The notes under the pieces are model-generated. The model was not told the DNA's origin, did not search any database, and saw nothing but the letters and a program-made list of their open reading frames with translations. Position numbers and translations under genes: made by a program. A DNA stretch of 57,679 nt from Nitrososphaerota archaeon (lineage in GTDB: Archaea > Thermoproteota > Nitrososphaeria > Nitrososphaerales > Gagatemarchaeaceae): the NCBI GenBank assembly GCA_029785085.1, contig JAFMAI010000006.1:1-57679 (forward strand). Direction: 5' to 3'. Shown one piece after another: positions 1-7,998 of this stretch (its first letter is position 1; every line of letters begins with the position of its first letter).

Positions 1-1581
1 GCACCCACCGGGGGCGGGTTCGGAGGGAAACAGGACGCGCCGGACGAGGTCTGCTCGATGGCGGCCCTCGGCGCCTGGCTGACGAAGAAGCCCGCCCTCC
101 TGGCGTTCTCCAGGAAGGAGTCGACGGCGTTCCACCCCAAGCGCCACCCCATGGTCTTCGAAAGGGAGATGGGGGTCTCTTCCGACGGCAGAATAACGGC
201 GGTCAGGGCCAACATACTCTCCGACGGCGGAGCCTACGCCTCCCTGAGCGAACGTGTGCTCTTCGTGGCTACCACGGTGGCTGCCGGCCCCTACGATGTG
301 CCCAACGTGCATGTGGACGGCACGGTGGTCTACACCAATAACGTCCCCATGGGCGCCTTCAGGGGGTTCGGGAAGCCGCAGGCGGTCTTCGCCGCGGAAC
401 TGCAGATGGACGAAGCGGCGGAGAAGCTCCGGATGGACCCCGCCGAGTTCAGGCTCCGCAACGTCCTCAGGAGCGGGTCGACCACCCCCACAGGGCAGGT
501 CCTGACAGGCGGTGTCGGGCTGGAGGAGTGCCTTCTCCAGGCGAGGGCGGCGTCGGGGTGGGGGAGGAAGCGCGCGGCGGGGCGGGGGACGGGGGCGAAG
601 CGGCGCGGGGTCGGCATGGCCTGCTCGATTCATCCCGAGGGGCTCACGGGGGAGGCGGATGCGGCGACGGCGTCGGTCGAGGTAACCTCCGACGGGCGCG
701 TGATCGTGAGGACGAGCCTGACGGAGTACGGGCAGGGTATCCACACCGGCTTCGTCCGTATAGCTTCGAAGGTGCTGGGGACGAGCCCGAGGAGGGTGTC
801 GATCGAGAACCCGGACACGGCCCTGGTCCCCGACACCGGCCCTACCGTGGCTTCCCGGAGCACGGTCTTCGGAGGGAAAGCGGTCCTCCTCGCGGCGGAG
901 AAGCTCAGAGGGACTCTGTCGAAGGTCGCGTCCGAGATGCTCTCCTCTCCCGCCGAGGAGTTGGTCTTCGAGCGCGACGTGGTGAGGGGCCGGGAGGGAG
1001 AGGCGGGGTTCGATGAAGTCGTCTCCGAGTGCCTCAGGAGAGGGATCAAGCTGAACGAAGAAGGGAGAGTGGTGAAGCCGATGCCGTTCTGGGACAAAGA
1101 GGCCGGGCGCGGGGACCTGGCGCCCTCCTACTGCTTCGCCGTCCACGTGGCCGAGGTCGAGGTGGACGTGGAGACAGGGAAGGTGGACGTGGTGAACTAC
1201 ACCGCGGCCCACGAGTCCGGGAAGGTCATAGCCAGGGACCAGTTCGAGAGCCAGATCATCGGAGGGGTGGCCCAAGGGCTGGGGTACGCCCTAATGGAGG
1301 AGCTGATCATGAGCGGCGGGGTGATAAGGAACAAGACGTTCCTCGACTACCACATCCCTACAGCGGCCGATGTCCCCGACGTCAAGGTCCTGGTGGTCGA
1401 GGAGCCCGACGAGTTCGGGCCCTTCGGGGCGAAGGGGATCGGAGAGGGGGGGCTAGAGCCTGTGGCCGGGGCGGTCGCCAACGCGCTCTACGACGCCCTC
1501 GGGTTCCCCATCCGCAGGTTCCCATTCACCCCCGAGAGAGTCTCGGACGCCATCGAGGAGAAAGGGAGGCGGGTGAGGTGA
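1..1581 (+). CDS. Xanthine dehydrogenase/CoxL-family molybdopterin subunit (5' partial)
   Basis: Large molybdopterin-binding subunit of a three-subunit molybdenum hydroxylase that would oxidise a purine or similar N-heterocycle. The reading frame is open from base 1, so the N-terminal part lies outside the window. The first residues contain GGGFGGK, the cofactor-contact motif of the family. GAFRGFGKPQ near residue 118 resembles the GAFRGFGGPQ loop of xanthine dehydrogenases, not the AYxCSFR loop of true CO dehydrogenase. KGIGEGG near residue 480 carries the expected catalytic Glu. The stop overlaps the GTG start of the FAD subunit, so the order is L-M-S. The following adenine and guanine-type deaminases favour a purine substrate, but the exact substrate is inferred. 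Confidence 0.9.
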   Translation, partial: APTGGGFGGKQDAPDEVCSMAALGAWLTKKPALLAFSRKESTAFHPKRHPMVFEREMGVSSDGRITAVRANILSDGGAYASLSERVLFVATTVAAGPYDVPNVHVDGTVVYTNNVPMGAFRGFGKPQAVFAAELQMDEAAEKLRMDPAEFRLRNVLRSGSTTPTGQVLTGGVGLEECLLQARAASGWGRKRAAGRGTGAKRRGVGMACSIHPEGLTGEADAATASVEVTSDGRVIVRTSLTEYGQGIHTGFVRIASKVLGTSPRRVSIENPDTALVPDTGPTVASRSTVFGGKAVLLAAEKLRGTLSKVASEMLSSPAEELVFERDVVRGREGEAGFDEVVSECLRRGIKLNEEGRVVKPMPFWDKEAGRGDLAPSYCFAVHVAEVEVDVETGKVDVVNYTAAHESGKVIARDQFESQIIGGVAQGLGYALMEELIMSGGVIRNKTFLDYHIPTAADVPDVKVLVVEEPDEFGPFGAKGIGEGGLEPVAGAVANALYDALGFPIRRFPFTPERVSDAIEEKGRRVR

Positions 1582-2471
1582 GGCCTTTCCAGTACCTGGC
1601 CCCTTTCCCGAGCTTCAGGTACCTGGCGCCGAAGAGCGTCGGAGAGCTGCTGGACTCCCTCGAAGTCGGGGGGGAGGGCTCGGTTGTCATAGCCGGCGGG
1701 ACAGACCTTATGATGGCCCTGAAGGAGCGGACGACGACTCCGGACGCGGTCATCGACATTAGCCGCCTCGGCAGGGAGCTGGGAGGGATACGAAAGGGCG
1801 GGGGAGCGCTGCGCATCGGCGCCCTGACGACCTTCGCGGAGATAGAGGCGAGCCAGCTTGTCGACAGGTTCGCGGAAGCGCTTAAGACAGCCGCGGCCAA
1901 CGTGGGGACCCTCCAGATCAGGAACCTGGCCACCATAGGTGGCAACCTCGCCACGGCCTCCCCGGCCGGAGACTCGGCCCCCCCTCTGATAGCCTTGGGG
2001 GCGCGCGTGAAGATTCTGAGCAGGTCGGGCGAGAGGACGGTCCCTGTCGAGAGCTTCTTCAGGGGGGTCAAGAAGAACGCCCTCCTCAGGGGGGAGGTGG
2101 TGGCTGAGGTCGCCCTGCCGGCGCGGGAGGGGGTTTCGAGCGCCTGGGCGAGGGGGGCCGTGAGGAACGAGAACGCTCTGTCCACGGTCTCGGTGGCGGT
2201 CTCGGCGTCCATAGCTAACGGAAGGTTTGGGGAGAGCAGGGTGGCGCTAGGGGCGGTCGCGCCCACCCCGATGCTCGCGGAGAAGAGCTCCAAGCTGATG
2301 ACGGAGGGGGATGCCACGGCAGAGAAGGCCGAGGAGGTCGCGGCGCTCGCCGCGGAGGAGGCAAGGCCGATAACAGACATAAGGGCTAGCGCCGCCTACA
2401 GGAAGCGCCTGGTCTTCGTGCTCACCAGGAGGCTCATCGCGGGGCTCCTCTCGGAGGCGGGGGCCGCATGA
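1578..2471 (+). CDS. FAD-binding subunit of molybdenum hydroxylase (CoxM/XdhC-like)
   Basis: Medium subunit of about 297 residues that carries FAD between the iron-sulfur subunit and its acceptor. It begins MRPFQYLAPF from a GTG overlapping the stop of the preceding gene. AGGTDLMMALKE and TIGGNLATASPAGDSAPPL are the two FAD pyrophosphate-binding motifs of the CoxM/vanillyl-alcohol-oxidase fold, and the CO-dehydrogenase flavoprotein C-terminal domain follows. The frame stays open well upstream of 1578, but that part is a shadow of the CoxL gene, so the GTG is preferred. The stop overlaps the ATG of the small subunit (ATGA), implying translational coupling. Confidence 0.92.
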   Translation: MRPFQYLAPFPSFRYLAPKSVGELLDSLEVGGEGSVVIAGGTDLMMALKERTTTPDAVIDISRLGRELGGIRKGGGALRIGALTTFAEIEASQLVDRFAEALKTAAANVGTLQIRNLATIGGNLATASPAGDSAPPLIALGARVKILSRSGERTVPVESFFRGVKKNALLRGEVVAEVALPAREGVSSAWARGAVRNENALSTVSVAVSASIANGRFGESRVALGAVAPTPMLAEKSSKLMTEGDATAEKAEEVAALAAEEARPITDIRASAAYRKRLVFVLTRRLIAGLLSEAGAA

Positions 2472-2974
2472 GCGGCAAGGTCAGGGCGAGGTTCAAGCTC
2501 AACGGTGAGGACGTGACTGCCGAGATGGAGCCGAACCAGACTCTGTGCGACTACCTGCATGACGTGGCGGAGAAGACAGGGGTGAAGAAGGGGTGCGACA
2601 CCGGCGAGTGCGGGGCGTGCACCGTCCTGATGGACGACAAGCCGGTGACCTCATGCCTCGTCCTGGCGCCCCAGGTCGACGGCCGGGAGGTGGTCACGGT
2701 CGAGGGGCTCGGAACGAAGTCCCGGCCCAGCCCCGTCCAGTGGGCCTTCGTCGAATTGGACGCCGTCCAGTGCGGGTACTGCATCCCGGGGATGATCGTG
2801 ACCCTGTCCTGGATACTCGAGCACGCGCCCCAGGCCTCCGACAGCGAGGTCAGGCGCCTGATGTCGGGGAACCTCTGCAGATGCACAGGTTACCTGCAGC
2901 AGGTCGAGGCGGTGAGGAGGGCCGCAAAGAGGGCGGCGGCCGGCGGCGCCCCGGAACCGCACGACATTTATTAG
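2468..2974 (+). CDS. [2Fe-2S] subunit of molybdenum hydroxylase (CoxS/XdhA-like)
   Basis: Small iron-sulfur subunit of 168 residues, the usual length. The N-terminal plant-ferredoxin-type cluster is bound by Cys in GCDTGECGACTVLMDD and a later Cys in PVTSC. The C-terminal helical domain has the second cluster motifs CGYCIPGMI and LCRCTGY. It completes the L-M-S operon and overlaps the medium subunit by four bases. A T/A-rich stretch (TTTATTA) inside its last codons lies about 27 bases before the next ATG and could be a TATA box for a leaderless adenine deaminase transcript. Confidence 0.95.
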   Translation: MSGKVRARFKLNGEDVTAEMEPNQTLCDYLHDVAEKTGVKKGCDTGECGACTVLMDDKPVTSCLVLAPQVDGREVVTVEGLGTKSRPSPVQWAFVELDAVQCGYCIPGMIVTLSWILEHAPQASDSEVRRLMSGNLCRCTGYLQQVEAVRRAAKRAAAGGAPEPHDIY

Positions 2975-2996
2975 CCTCTGGCTAGAGCGGCCGTCA

Positions 2997-4778
2997 ATGG
3001 CCGTCGGGGTGCGCGAGTACGTCGAGGCGGCCCTGGGGAAGCGCCCGCTGACGCTGCTCATTAGAGGGGCGAAGCTGGTTAACGTGAACACGGGGGAGAT
3101 ATACCCAGCCTCCATAGGCTCCTACGGGGACAGGATAGTCTACGTCGGCCCCGGCGGGAGGGCCCCGCCCGCCGAGGATGTCATCGACGCCAGGGGGGCC
3201 TACGCCCTCCCCGGCTTCATAGACACCCACCTGCATGTGGAGAGCACGATGCTGACGCCGGCGAGGTTCGCGGAGGCGGTCATCCCCCACGGAACGACCA
3301 CGGCGTTCGCCGACCCCCACGAGATCGCCAACGTCCTCGGCAAGGACGGGGTGAGGATGATGGTGGAGAACGCGAAGGGGCTTCCGATGAAGCTGTACTT
3401 CCTGGCGCCCACCTGCGTCCCCGAGTCGCCGGCTGTCACATCGGGAGCCGAGATATCCCCCGCCGACGTCGCGGAGATGGTCTCCTGGGAAGGCGTCGCG
3501 GGGCTGGGGGAGGTGATGGACTTCGACGCCGTTCTCGCCATGACCCCCAAGATGGAGGAGATACTGGAGATAGGGCGGAGGCTCGGGCTGCTCATCGACG
3601 GCCACAGTCCCCTGCTCTCCGGCCGGGAGTTGTCGGGGTACATGGCCGCCGGCCCCGACTCGGACCACGAGAACTTTACTGTGGAGTCGATGCTGGAGAA
3701 GCTCCGCGCCGGGATGTACGTGAAGCTCCGGCCACCGTACGTCGCGAACACCAGGAAGTTCGTCGCCGCCCTGAAGGAGCTGCCCACGCCCTGGAATGTC
3801 ATCATGGTCACGGACGACGTGATGCCCGACAACCTGGAACGGCTGGGTCACCTAGACTACAACTGCAGGTCGTTCATAGAGGCAGGGATGGACCCCATTG
3901 AGGCGATCAGGAGCTGCACGCTCAGGCCCGCGCAGCACGTCAGGATGCCCCAGCTGGGGGCCCTGTCCCCGGGGAAGGCGGCCGACGTAGTCCTCGTCGA
4001 CAACCTGAAGAGGCTCAGGGTCCAGGCCGTGGTCTCGGACGGGGTCCTGGTCGCAAGGGGAGGGAAGATGCTGTCGCGGTGGGCCCCCAGGCCCTTTGGC
4101 AGGAGGGCCCTGGACACCATGAAGACCGGGACGCTCGGCCCCGACGACTTCGTGGTGAAGCCCCCGGTGGCGGACGGGGCGCTGACCGTCAACGCCATAG
4201 ACTTCGGCCTTGTCCGGTCGCCCAAAGACCCCGCCGAGGCTTTCATGGAGTCCGTGCTCACCACACTGACCAGGGCTGAGGTGAGGGCGGAGGGGGGCCT
4301 CCTGAAGCTCGACGACCTGGCGGTGGTGCTTGTCTTTGACAGGCACCGCGGCGTCAAGCGGCGCTCCTTCGGCTTCGCCAGGAACCTCATGAAGAGGGGC
4401 GCCATCGCCTCGTCTGTGGCCCACGACGGACACAACCTGGTCGTGATGGGGAAGGACCAGAGGGACATGCAGGCCGCCGCGGAGATGGTCACGAGGGGGA
4501 AGGGCGGAATCGCCGCCGTCGACTCGAAGCCCCTCGCCTTCGTGGACCTCCCCGTGGCCGGGCTGATGTCGGAGGAGGGGCTGGGCGAGGTCTCGAAGAA
4601 GATGAGGGGGCTGAGGTCAGCGTTCAAGAAGATGGGGGTCATAGACCACCCCTACATGCCGGTTGTGGCGCTCCTGACGCTGTCGGTCATACCTCACGCG
4701 AGGATCACGGACAAAGGCGTCTATGATGTGGACGGCCGGCGGTTCGTGGAGCCGTTCATCCCCGGTGAGAACCCTTAG
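2997..4778 (+). CDS. ade: Adenine deaminase
   Basis: Converts adenine to hypoxanthine plus ammonia. The 593-residue length and domain order match bacterial and archaeal Ade: an amidohydrolase barrel with the metal motif DTHLHVEST, then HGTTTAFADPHEIANV, GLGEVMDF, a DGHSPLL metal ligand region and VTDDVMPD. The C-terminal half is the Ade-specific domain (VAHDGHNLVVMG, then a GGIAAV segment). The ATG lies 22 bases after the Fe-S subunit. Its product hypoxanthine is the natural substrate of a xanthine-dehydrogenase-type hydroxylase, which supports a purine breakdown role for the block. Confidence 0.95.
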   Translation: MAVGVREYVEAALGKRPLTLLIRGAKLVNVNTGEIYPASIGSYGDRIVYVGPGGRAPPAEDVIDARGAYALPGFIDTHLHVESTMLTPARFAEAVIPHGTTTAFADPHEIANVLGKDGVRMMVENAKGLPMKLYFLAPTCVPESPAVTSGAEISPADVAEMVSWEGVAGLGEVMDFDAVLAMTPKMEEILEIGRRLGLLIDGHSPLLSGRELSGYMAAGPDSDHENFTVESMLEKLRAGMYVKLRPPYVANTRKFVAALKELPTPWNVIMVTDDVMPDNLERLGHLDYNCRSFIEAGMDPIEAIRSCTLRPAQHVRMPQLGALSPGKAADVVLVDNLKRLRVQAVVSDGVLVARGGKMLSRWAPRPFGRRALDTMKTGTLGPDDFVVKPPVADGALTVNAIDFGLVRSPKDPAEAFMESVLTTLTRAEVRAEGGLLKLDDLAVVLVFDRHRGVKRRSFGFARNLMKRGAIASSVAHDGHNLVVMGKDQRDMQAAAEMVTRGKGGIAAVDSKPLAFVDLPVAGLMSEEGLGEVSKKMRGLRSAFKKMGVIDHPYMPVVALLTLSVIPHARITDKGVYDVDGRRFVEPFIPGENP

Positions 4779-4789
4779 ATTGTGAAGCG

Positions 4790-6178
4790 ATGGGGGCTCC
4801 CGCCTTGGGTTCTGTGCTGATAGAAGGGGGGACCGTGGTGACCATGGACCGCGGCCGCAGGACACTGGAGGACGCCTCCGTGCTCGTGGAGGACGGAAAG
4901 GTCGCGGCGGTGGGACGGCGGGACTCGGTCGGAGGGAAGCGGGCGGAGGAGAGGATAGACGCCCGAGGGATGGCGGTGATACCGGGCCTCGTGGACACAC
5001 ACTTGCACCTGGCCCAGAGCCTGATTAGAGGGTACGCGGACGACCTCTCGCTGATCGGGTGGTTGAGGGAGCGGGTCTGGCCGATGCAGGGGAACTTCAC
5101 GAAGGAAGACGGGAGGGCGAGCGCCCGGCTCTCCCTGCTCGAGATGATGAAGAGCGGCACCACCTCGTTCGTCGGGGTGGACGTGGTCTCCAGGTACGGG
5201 TTCGAGGGGATAGCGGAGGAGGTCTCCGCGTCTGGGATGAGGGGGGCACTCGCGAAATCGATAATGGACAGCGGGAGCTACGGCGGGGAGAGGCGCATAA
5301 TGCACCCCGGGCTGATCGAGGAAAGAGCGGAGTCCCTGGCGGAAGCGAAGTCCATGGCCGGGAGATGGAACGGGGTCAGGGACGGCCGGGTGAAAATCTG
5401 GCTCGCGCCCCGCTCCTTGGGAGGGTGTAGCCGCGGCCTCTACGAAGAGGTGGCCGAACTAGCTGTCGGCCTGAAGACGGGTGTCACCATGCACCTGGCC
5501 GAGGTCAAGGAGGACGTCAGGTACGCCAAGGAGGCGTTCGGGATGACCCCGGTCGAGTTCGCGGAAGCCGTCGGCCTCGCGGGGCCGCACGTCCTCTTCG
5601 CGCACATGGTCTGGGCAGACGACAGGGAGATCGGCCGGCTGGCCGCGACGAAGACGAACGTGGCGCACAACCCTTCGTCCAACCTCAAGCTGGCGTCGGG
5701 GGTCCCCCGGGTCCCGGAGATGCTCGAAGCGGGGGTGAACGTCGGCCTCGGGTGCGACGGGGCGCCGTGCAACAACAGCTACGACATGGTCAGGGAGATG
5801 AAGCTCGCGGCCGTCATCCAGAAGGCGAGGCTCCTCGACCCGACGGCTATGCCCGCGCAGAGGGTGCTCGAGATGGCCACCATCGGCGGGGCCAGGGCCA
5901 TGGGGATGGAGAAGGACGTGGGCTCAATCGAGGTAGGGAAGAGGGCGGACCTGGTGCTGGTCGACCTCCGCAAGCCCCACCTCACCCCCCACCCGAATGT
6001 CGTCTCAAGCATCGTCTATTCGGCGATGGGGAGCGACGTGGACACGGTGATGGTGGAGGGCAAGGTGATAGTGAAGGGGGGGTCGAGCCTGACCCTCGAC
6101 GAAGCCGCCGTGGTGCGCGAGGCCAGCGAGAGGGCCGCCGGGCTGGCGGAGCGGAGCGGCATAAGGGCGGGGGACTAA
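4790..6178 (+). CDS. Amidohydrolase of the guanine/8-oxoguanine/SAH deaminase family
   Basis: Metal-dependent deaminase of 462 residues in the ATZ/TRZ-like amidohydrolase family. It has the N-terminal metal motif DTHLHLAQSLIRG, the barrel motif MHLAEV, the HMVWADD metal ligand region, VAHNPSSNLKLASG, and the catalytic Asp in GCDGAPCNNSYDM. The GCDGAPCNN form is common in 8-oxoguanine, guanine and related purine deaminases, while plain MTA/SAH deaminases share most other motifs. It sits 11 bases downstream of adenine deaminase on the same strand, so it is probably in the same operon and may deaminate guanine. The exact substrate cannot be told from sequence. Confidence 0.88.
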   Translation: MGAPALGSVLIEGGTVVTMDRGRRTLEDASVLVEDGKVAAVGRRDSVGGKRAEERIDARGMAVIPGLVDTHLHLAQSLIRGYADDLSLIGWLRERVWPMQGNFTKEDGRASARLSLLEMMKSGTTSFVGVDVVSRYGFEGIAEEVSASGMRGALAKSIMDSGSYGGERRIMHPGLIEERAESLAEAKSMAGRWNGVRDGRVKIWLAPRSLGGCSRGLYEEVAELAVGLKTGVTMHLAEVKEDVRYAKEAFGMTPVEFAEAVGLAGPHVLFAHMVWADDREIGRLAATKTNVAHNPSSNLKLASGVPRVPEMLEAGVNVGLGCDGAPCNNSYDMVREMKLAAVIQKARLLDPTAMPAQRVLEMATIGGARAMGMEKDVGSIEVGKRADLVLVDLRKPHLTPHPNVVSSIVYSAMGSDVDTVMVEGKVIVKGGSSLTLDEAAVVREASERAAGLAERSGIRAGD

Positions 6179-6297
6179 CTAGGCCGGGCCTGGCAGGACG
6201 GAGGGCGCGCCGAGGGGGGTCGCGCCTGCTCGGGAGCCGGAGGGGCGCCCAAGACGGACAGGGGGCCTAATCGGAGGGAACCGCCGCCGAGCCTCAG

Positions 6298-7281
6298 CTA
6301 TCCGGGCTCCTTCCGACCCTTCTCCCTCGGGGTCGGGTCCGCGGTGATCCGGGTCCCCGAACCCCCTTCAAGCGCCTCGGCTCCCTTCCTGAACGAGGCT
6401 ATGACCCCGAGAGCGCCTCCCCGCTCGACGAACCGGACGCAGGCGAGCACCTTGGGGCCCATGCTGCCGGCCGGGAAGTGTCCTTCGCCGGCGTGCCGCC
6501 GGGCTTCAGTCGCCGTCATCCTGTCGATCCCCCTCTCGCCTGGCTTTCCGTAGCTGAGCTTGACCTTCTCCACGTCCGTGAGGATGAGGAGGGCATCGGC
6601 GTCCACCGCCTCGGCGAGCTTCTCGGCCGCCAGGTCCTTGTCCACGACCGCGTCGACCCCCCGCAGCCTCCCCCGGCGGTCGGGGACTACGGGTACCCCA
6701 CCTCCCCCGGAGGCGACGACTATGGCCCCCGACCTGACCAGGGTCGAAATCGCCCCCGCCTCGACAATCCCTATGGGCTCGGGGGAGGGGACGACCCTCC
6801 GGAAGGCTCTCGCGCCGCGGGGCTTCACGCGCCTGATGACATACCCCCTCTCCTTGGCGAGCCTCTTCGCGGTCCCCTGGTCGTAGAACGGGCCTATCGG
6901 CTTGGTCGGGTCCCCGAACGCCCCGTCTTTGGCATCGACCAGCACCTGAGTCACGACGGAGACCACCGGGCGGGCGATCGAGCACTCCTTCAGGGCGTTC
7001 CCGATCTCCCTCTGCAGGAGATAGCCGATCTGACCCTGGGTCATAGAGTCCAGGACGTGCAGAGGCTGAGGGGGGACGTCAGCTGCCGACAGCTCCTGCT
7101 GCAGCGCCAGGTTTCCGACCTGCGGGCCGTTCCCATGGGTGAGGACGACCTGGTGGCCCGCCTTGACAATCTCGAGGATCTGCCGCGATGCCGCGAGCGC
7201 GTTCCGGACCTGGGCCGCGTACACCCCCTGCCGCGTTTTGCCGTCGAGCGCGTTCCCCCCCAGGGCGACGACGACCCTCAA
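6298..7281 (-). CDS. arcC: Carbamate kinase
   Basis: Makes ATP from carbamoyl phosphate and ADP, releasing ammonia and CO2. About 327 residues of the amino-acid-kinase fold: VVVALGGNALD at the N-terminus, LTHGNGPQVG, DAKDGAFGDPTKPIGPFYD (typical of ArcC), ASGGGGVPV, DKDLAA, LTDVEKV and FPAGSMGPK. The start is taken as TTG at 7281, directly before VVVALGGNAL and after a CTGGAG sequence. The frame remains open upstream into transposase-derived DNA, which is not part of the protein. Opposite the purine-catabolism genes, it is a plausible last step recovering energy from carbamoyl phosphate, although no ring-opening enzyme is present here. Confidence 0.93.
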   Translation of the reverse strand: MRVVVALGGNALDGKTRQGVYAAQVRNALAASRQILEIVKAGHQVVLTHGNGPQVGNLALQQELSAADVPPQPLHVLDSMTQGQIGYLLQREIGNALKECSIARPVVSVVTQVLVDAKDGAFGDPTKPIGPFYDQGTAKRLAKERGYVIRRVKPRGARAFRRVVPSPEPIGIVEAGAISTLVRSGAIVVASGGGGVPVVPDRRGRLRGVDAVVDKDLAAEKLAEAVDADALLILTDVEKVKLSYGKPGERGIDRMTATEARRHAGEGHFPAGSMGPKVLACVRFVERGGALGVIASFRKGAEALEGGSGTRITADPTPREKGRKEPG

Positions 7282-7382
7282 GCGGTGGAGCTCCAGGGGC
7301 CTGTCATTGCTGACGGTGCGTCTTCTTTGATAGTTAAGCCCTTGTCGCGGCTGCGTTGGCTCTGTCCCGTATTCTTGGTGGT

Positions 7383-7829
7383 TCATGAGGCTGTCCCGCC
7401 TTTGGTGGTGAGTGCGCCTCTCATCAGCGAGAGCCATTTGTTTTCTCCTTCCACCACCAAGCCCGCCCTCTGCGCGGGAGTCTGCCCCTCTAAGGCTTGG
7501 TGGGGCTTGACGAAGTTATAGTGAATCCTCGCCCCTTCCGCGAGAGGGGCCTTCATGCTCTTCCAACCCCTCTGAACCTTCACCCTCTCATGTAGCGTCC
7601 CGTTCAGCCTCTCAATCCGGTTGTTGTGGGCGTGGGGCTTCCCGACCCCCTCCGCGCGACCAACTCCGGCAACCTTGTACAGGAGAAGATAGTCGGCCAG
7701 GACATACCTGTCGTGGAGTCTCAGAGGCCTGAGCGGCTCCCGCTCGACCTTCAGGCCGAACTCCATCTCCGCTCTGACAGGATAGCCGTGGCCTACAGGA
7801 AGTGGCTCGGGGGACTGGGCCTGTCATTC
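7383..7829 (-). pseudogene. Transposase C-terminal fragment (DDE/integrase-core type)
   Basis: C-terminal remnant of an IS transposase. The reading frame gives AHNNRIERLNGTLHERVK followed by FVKPHQALEGQTPAQRAGL, the usual end of the rve/DDE catalytic core with its final Glu region. No N-terminal domain or first two Asp residues are present: the frame closes at a TGA near 7831, and nothing recognisable lies further upstream before the tRNA. It lies between carbamate kinase and tRNA-Thr. I did not find convincing terminal inverted repeats, so the element ends are undefined. It is probably inactive. Confidence 0.75.
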
Positions 7830-7872
7830 GGGACCGCATAGAAAGACTCCAAACCCTACCGTGGCAGGAGAG

Positions 7873-7946
7873 AGCCAGCGGCGAGCATCGATCTCGCGAC
7901 CTTTCGCTTACGAGGCGAACGCTCTACCAGGCTGAGCTACGCTGGC
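7873..7946 (-). tRNA. tRNA-Thr (CGT)
   Basis: Cloverleaf on the minus strand. Acceptor stem GCCAGCG/CGCTGGC, D-arm GCTC/GAGC, anticodon stem TTCGC/GCGAA with loop CTCGTAA (anticodon CGT), and T-stem GCGAG/CTCGC. The discriminator is T, as in archaeal tRNA-Thr. No intron, and CCA is not encoded. The T-loop reads ATCGATG instead of the usual TTCGANN, so position 54 is A. Confidence 0.9.
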
Positions 7947-7998
7947 TCGGGTTCGGCCCCTCTCGTCATGCAATAAAGCCTTGACCTGGATACAGGGC

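Noticed and set aside
1029-1577. Long plus-strand reading frame ahead of the FAD subunit
   Set aside because: It is Arg/Gly-rich shadow coding of the CoxL gene in another frame; the conserved FAD subunit begins at GTG 1578.
7282-7437. N-terminal extension of carbamate kinase
   Set aside because: The extra residues come from DNA between the kinase and the transposase relic and match nothing in the family.
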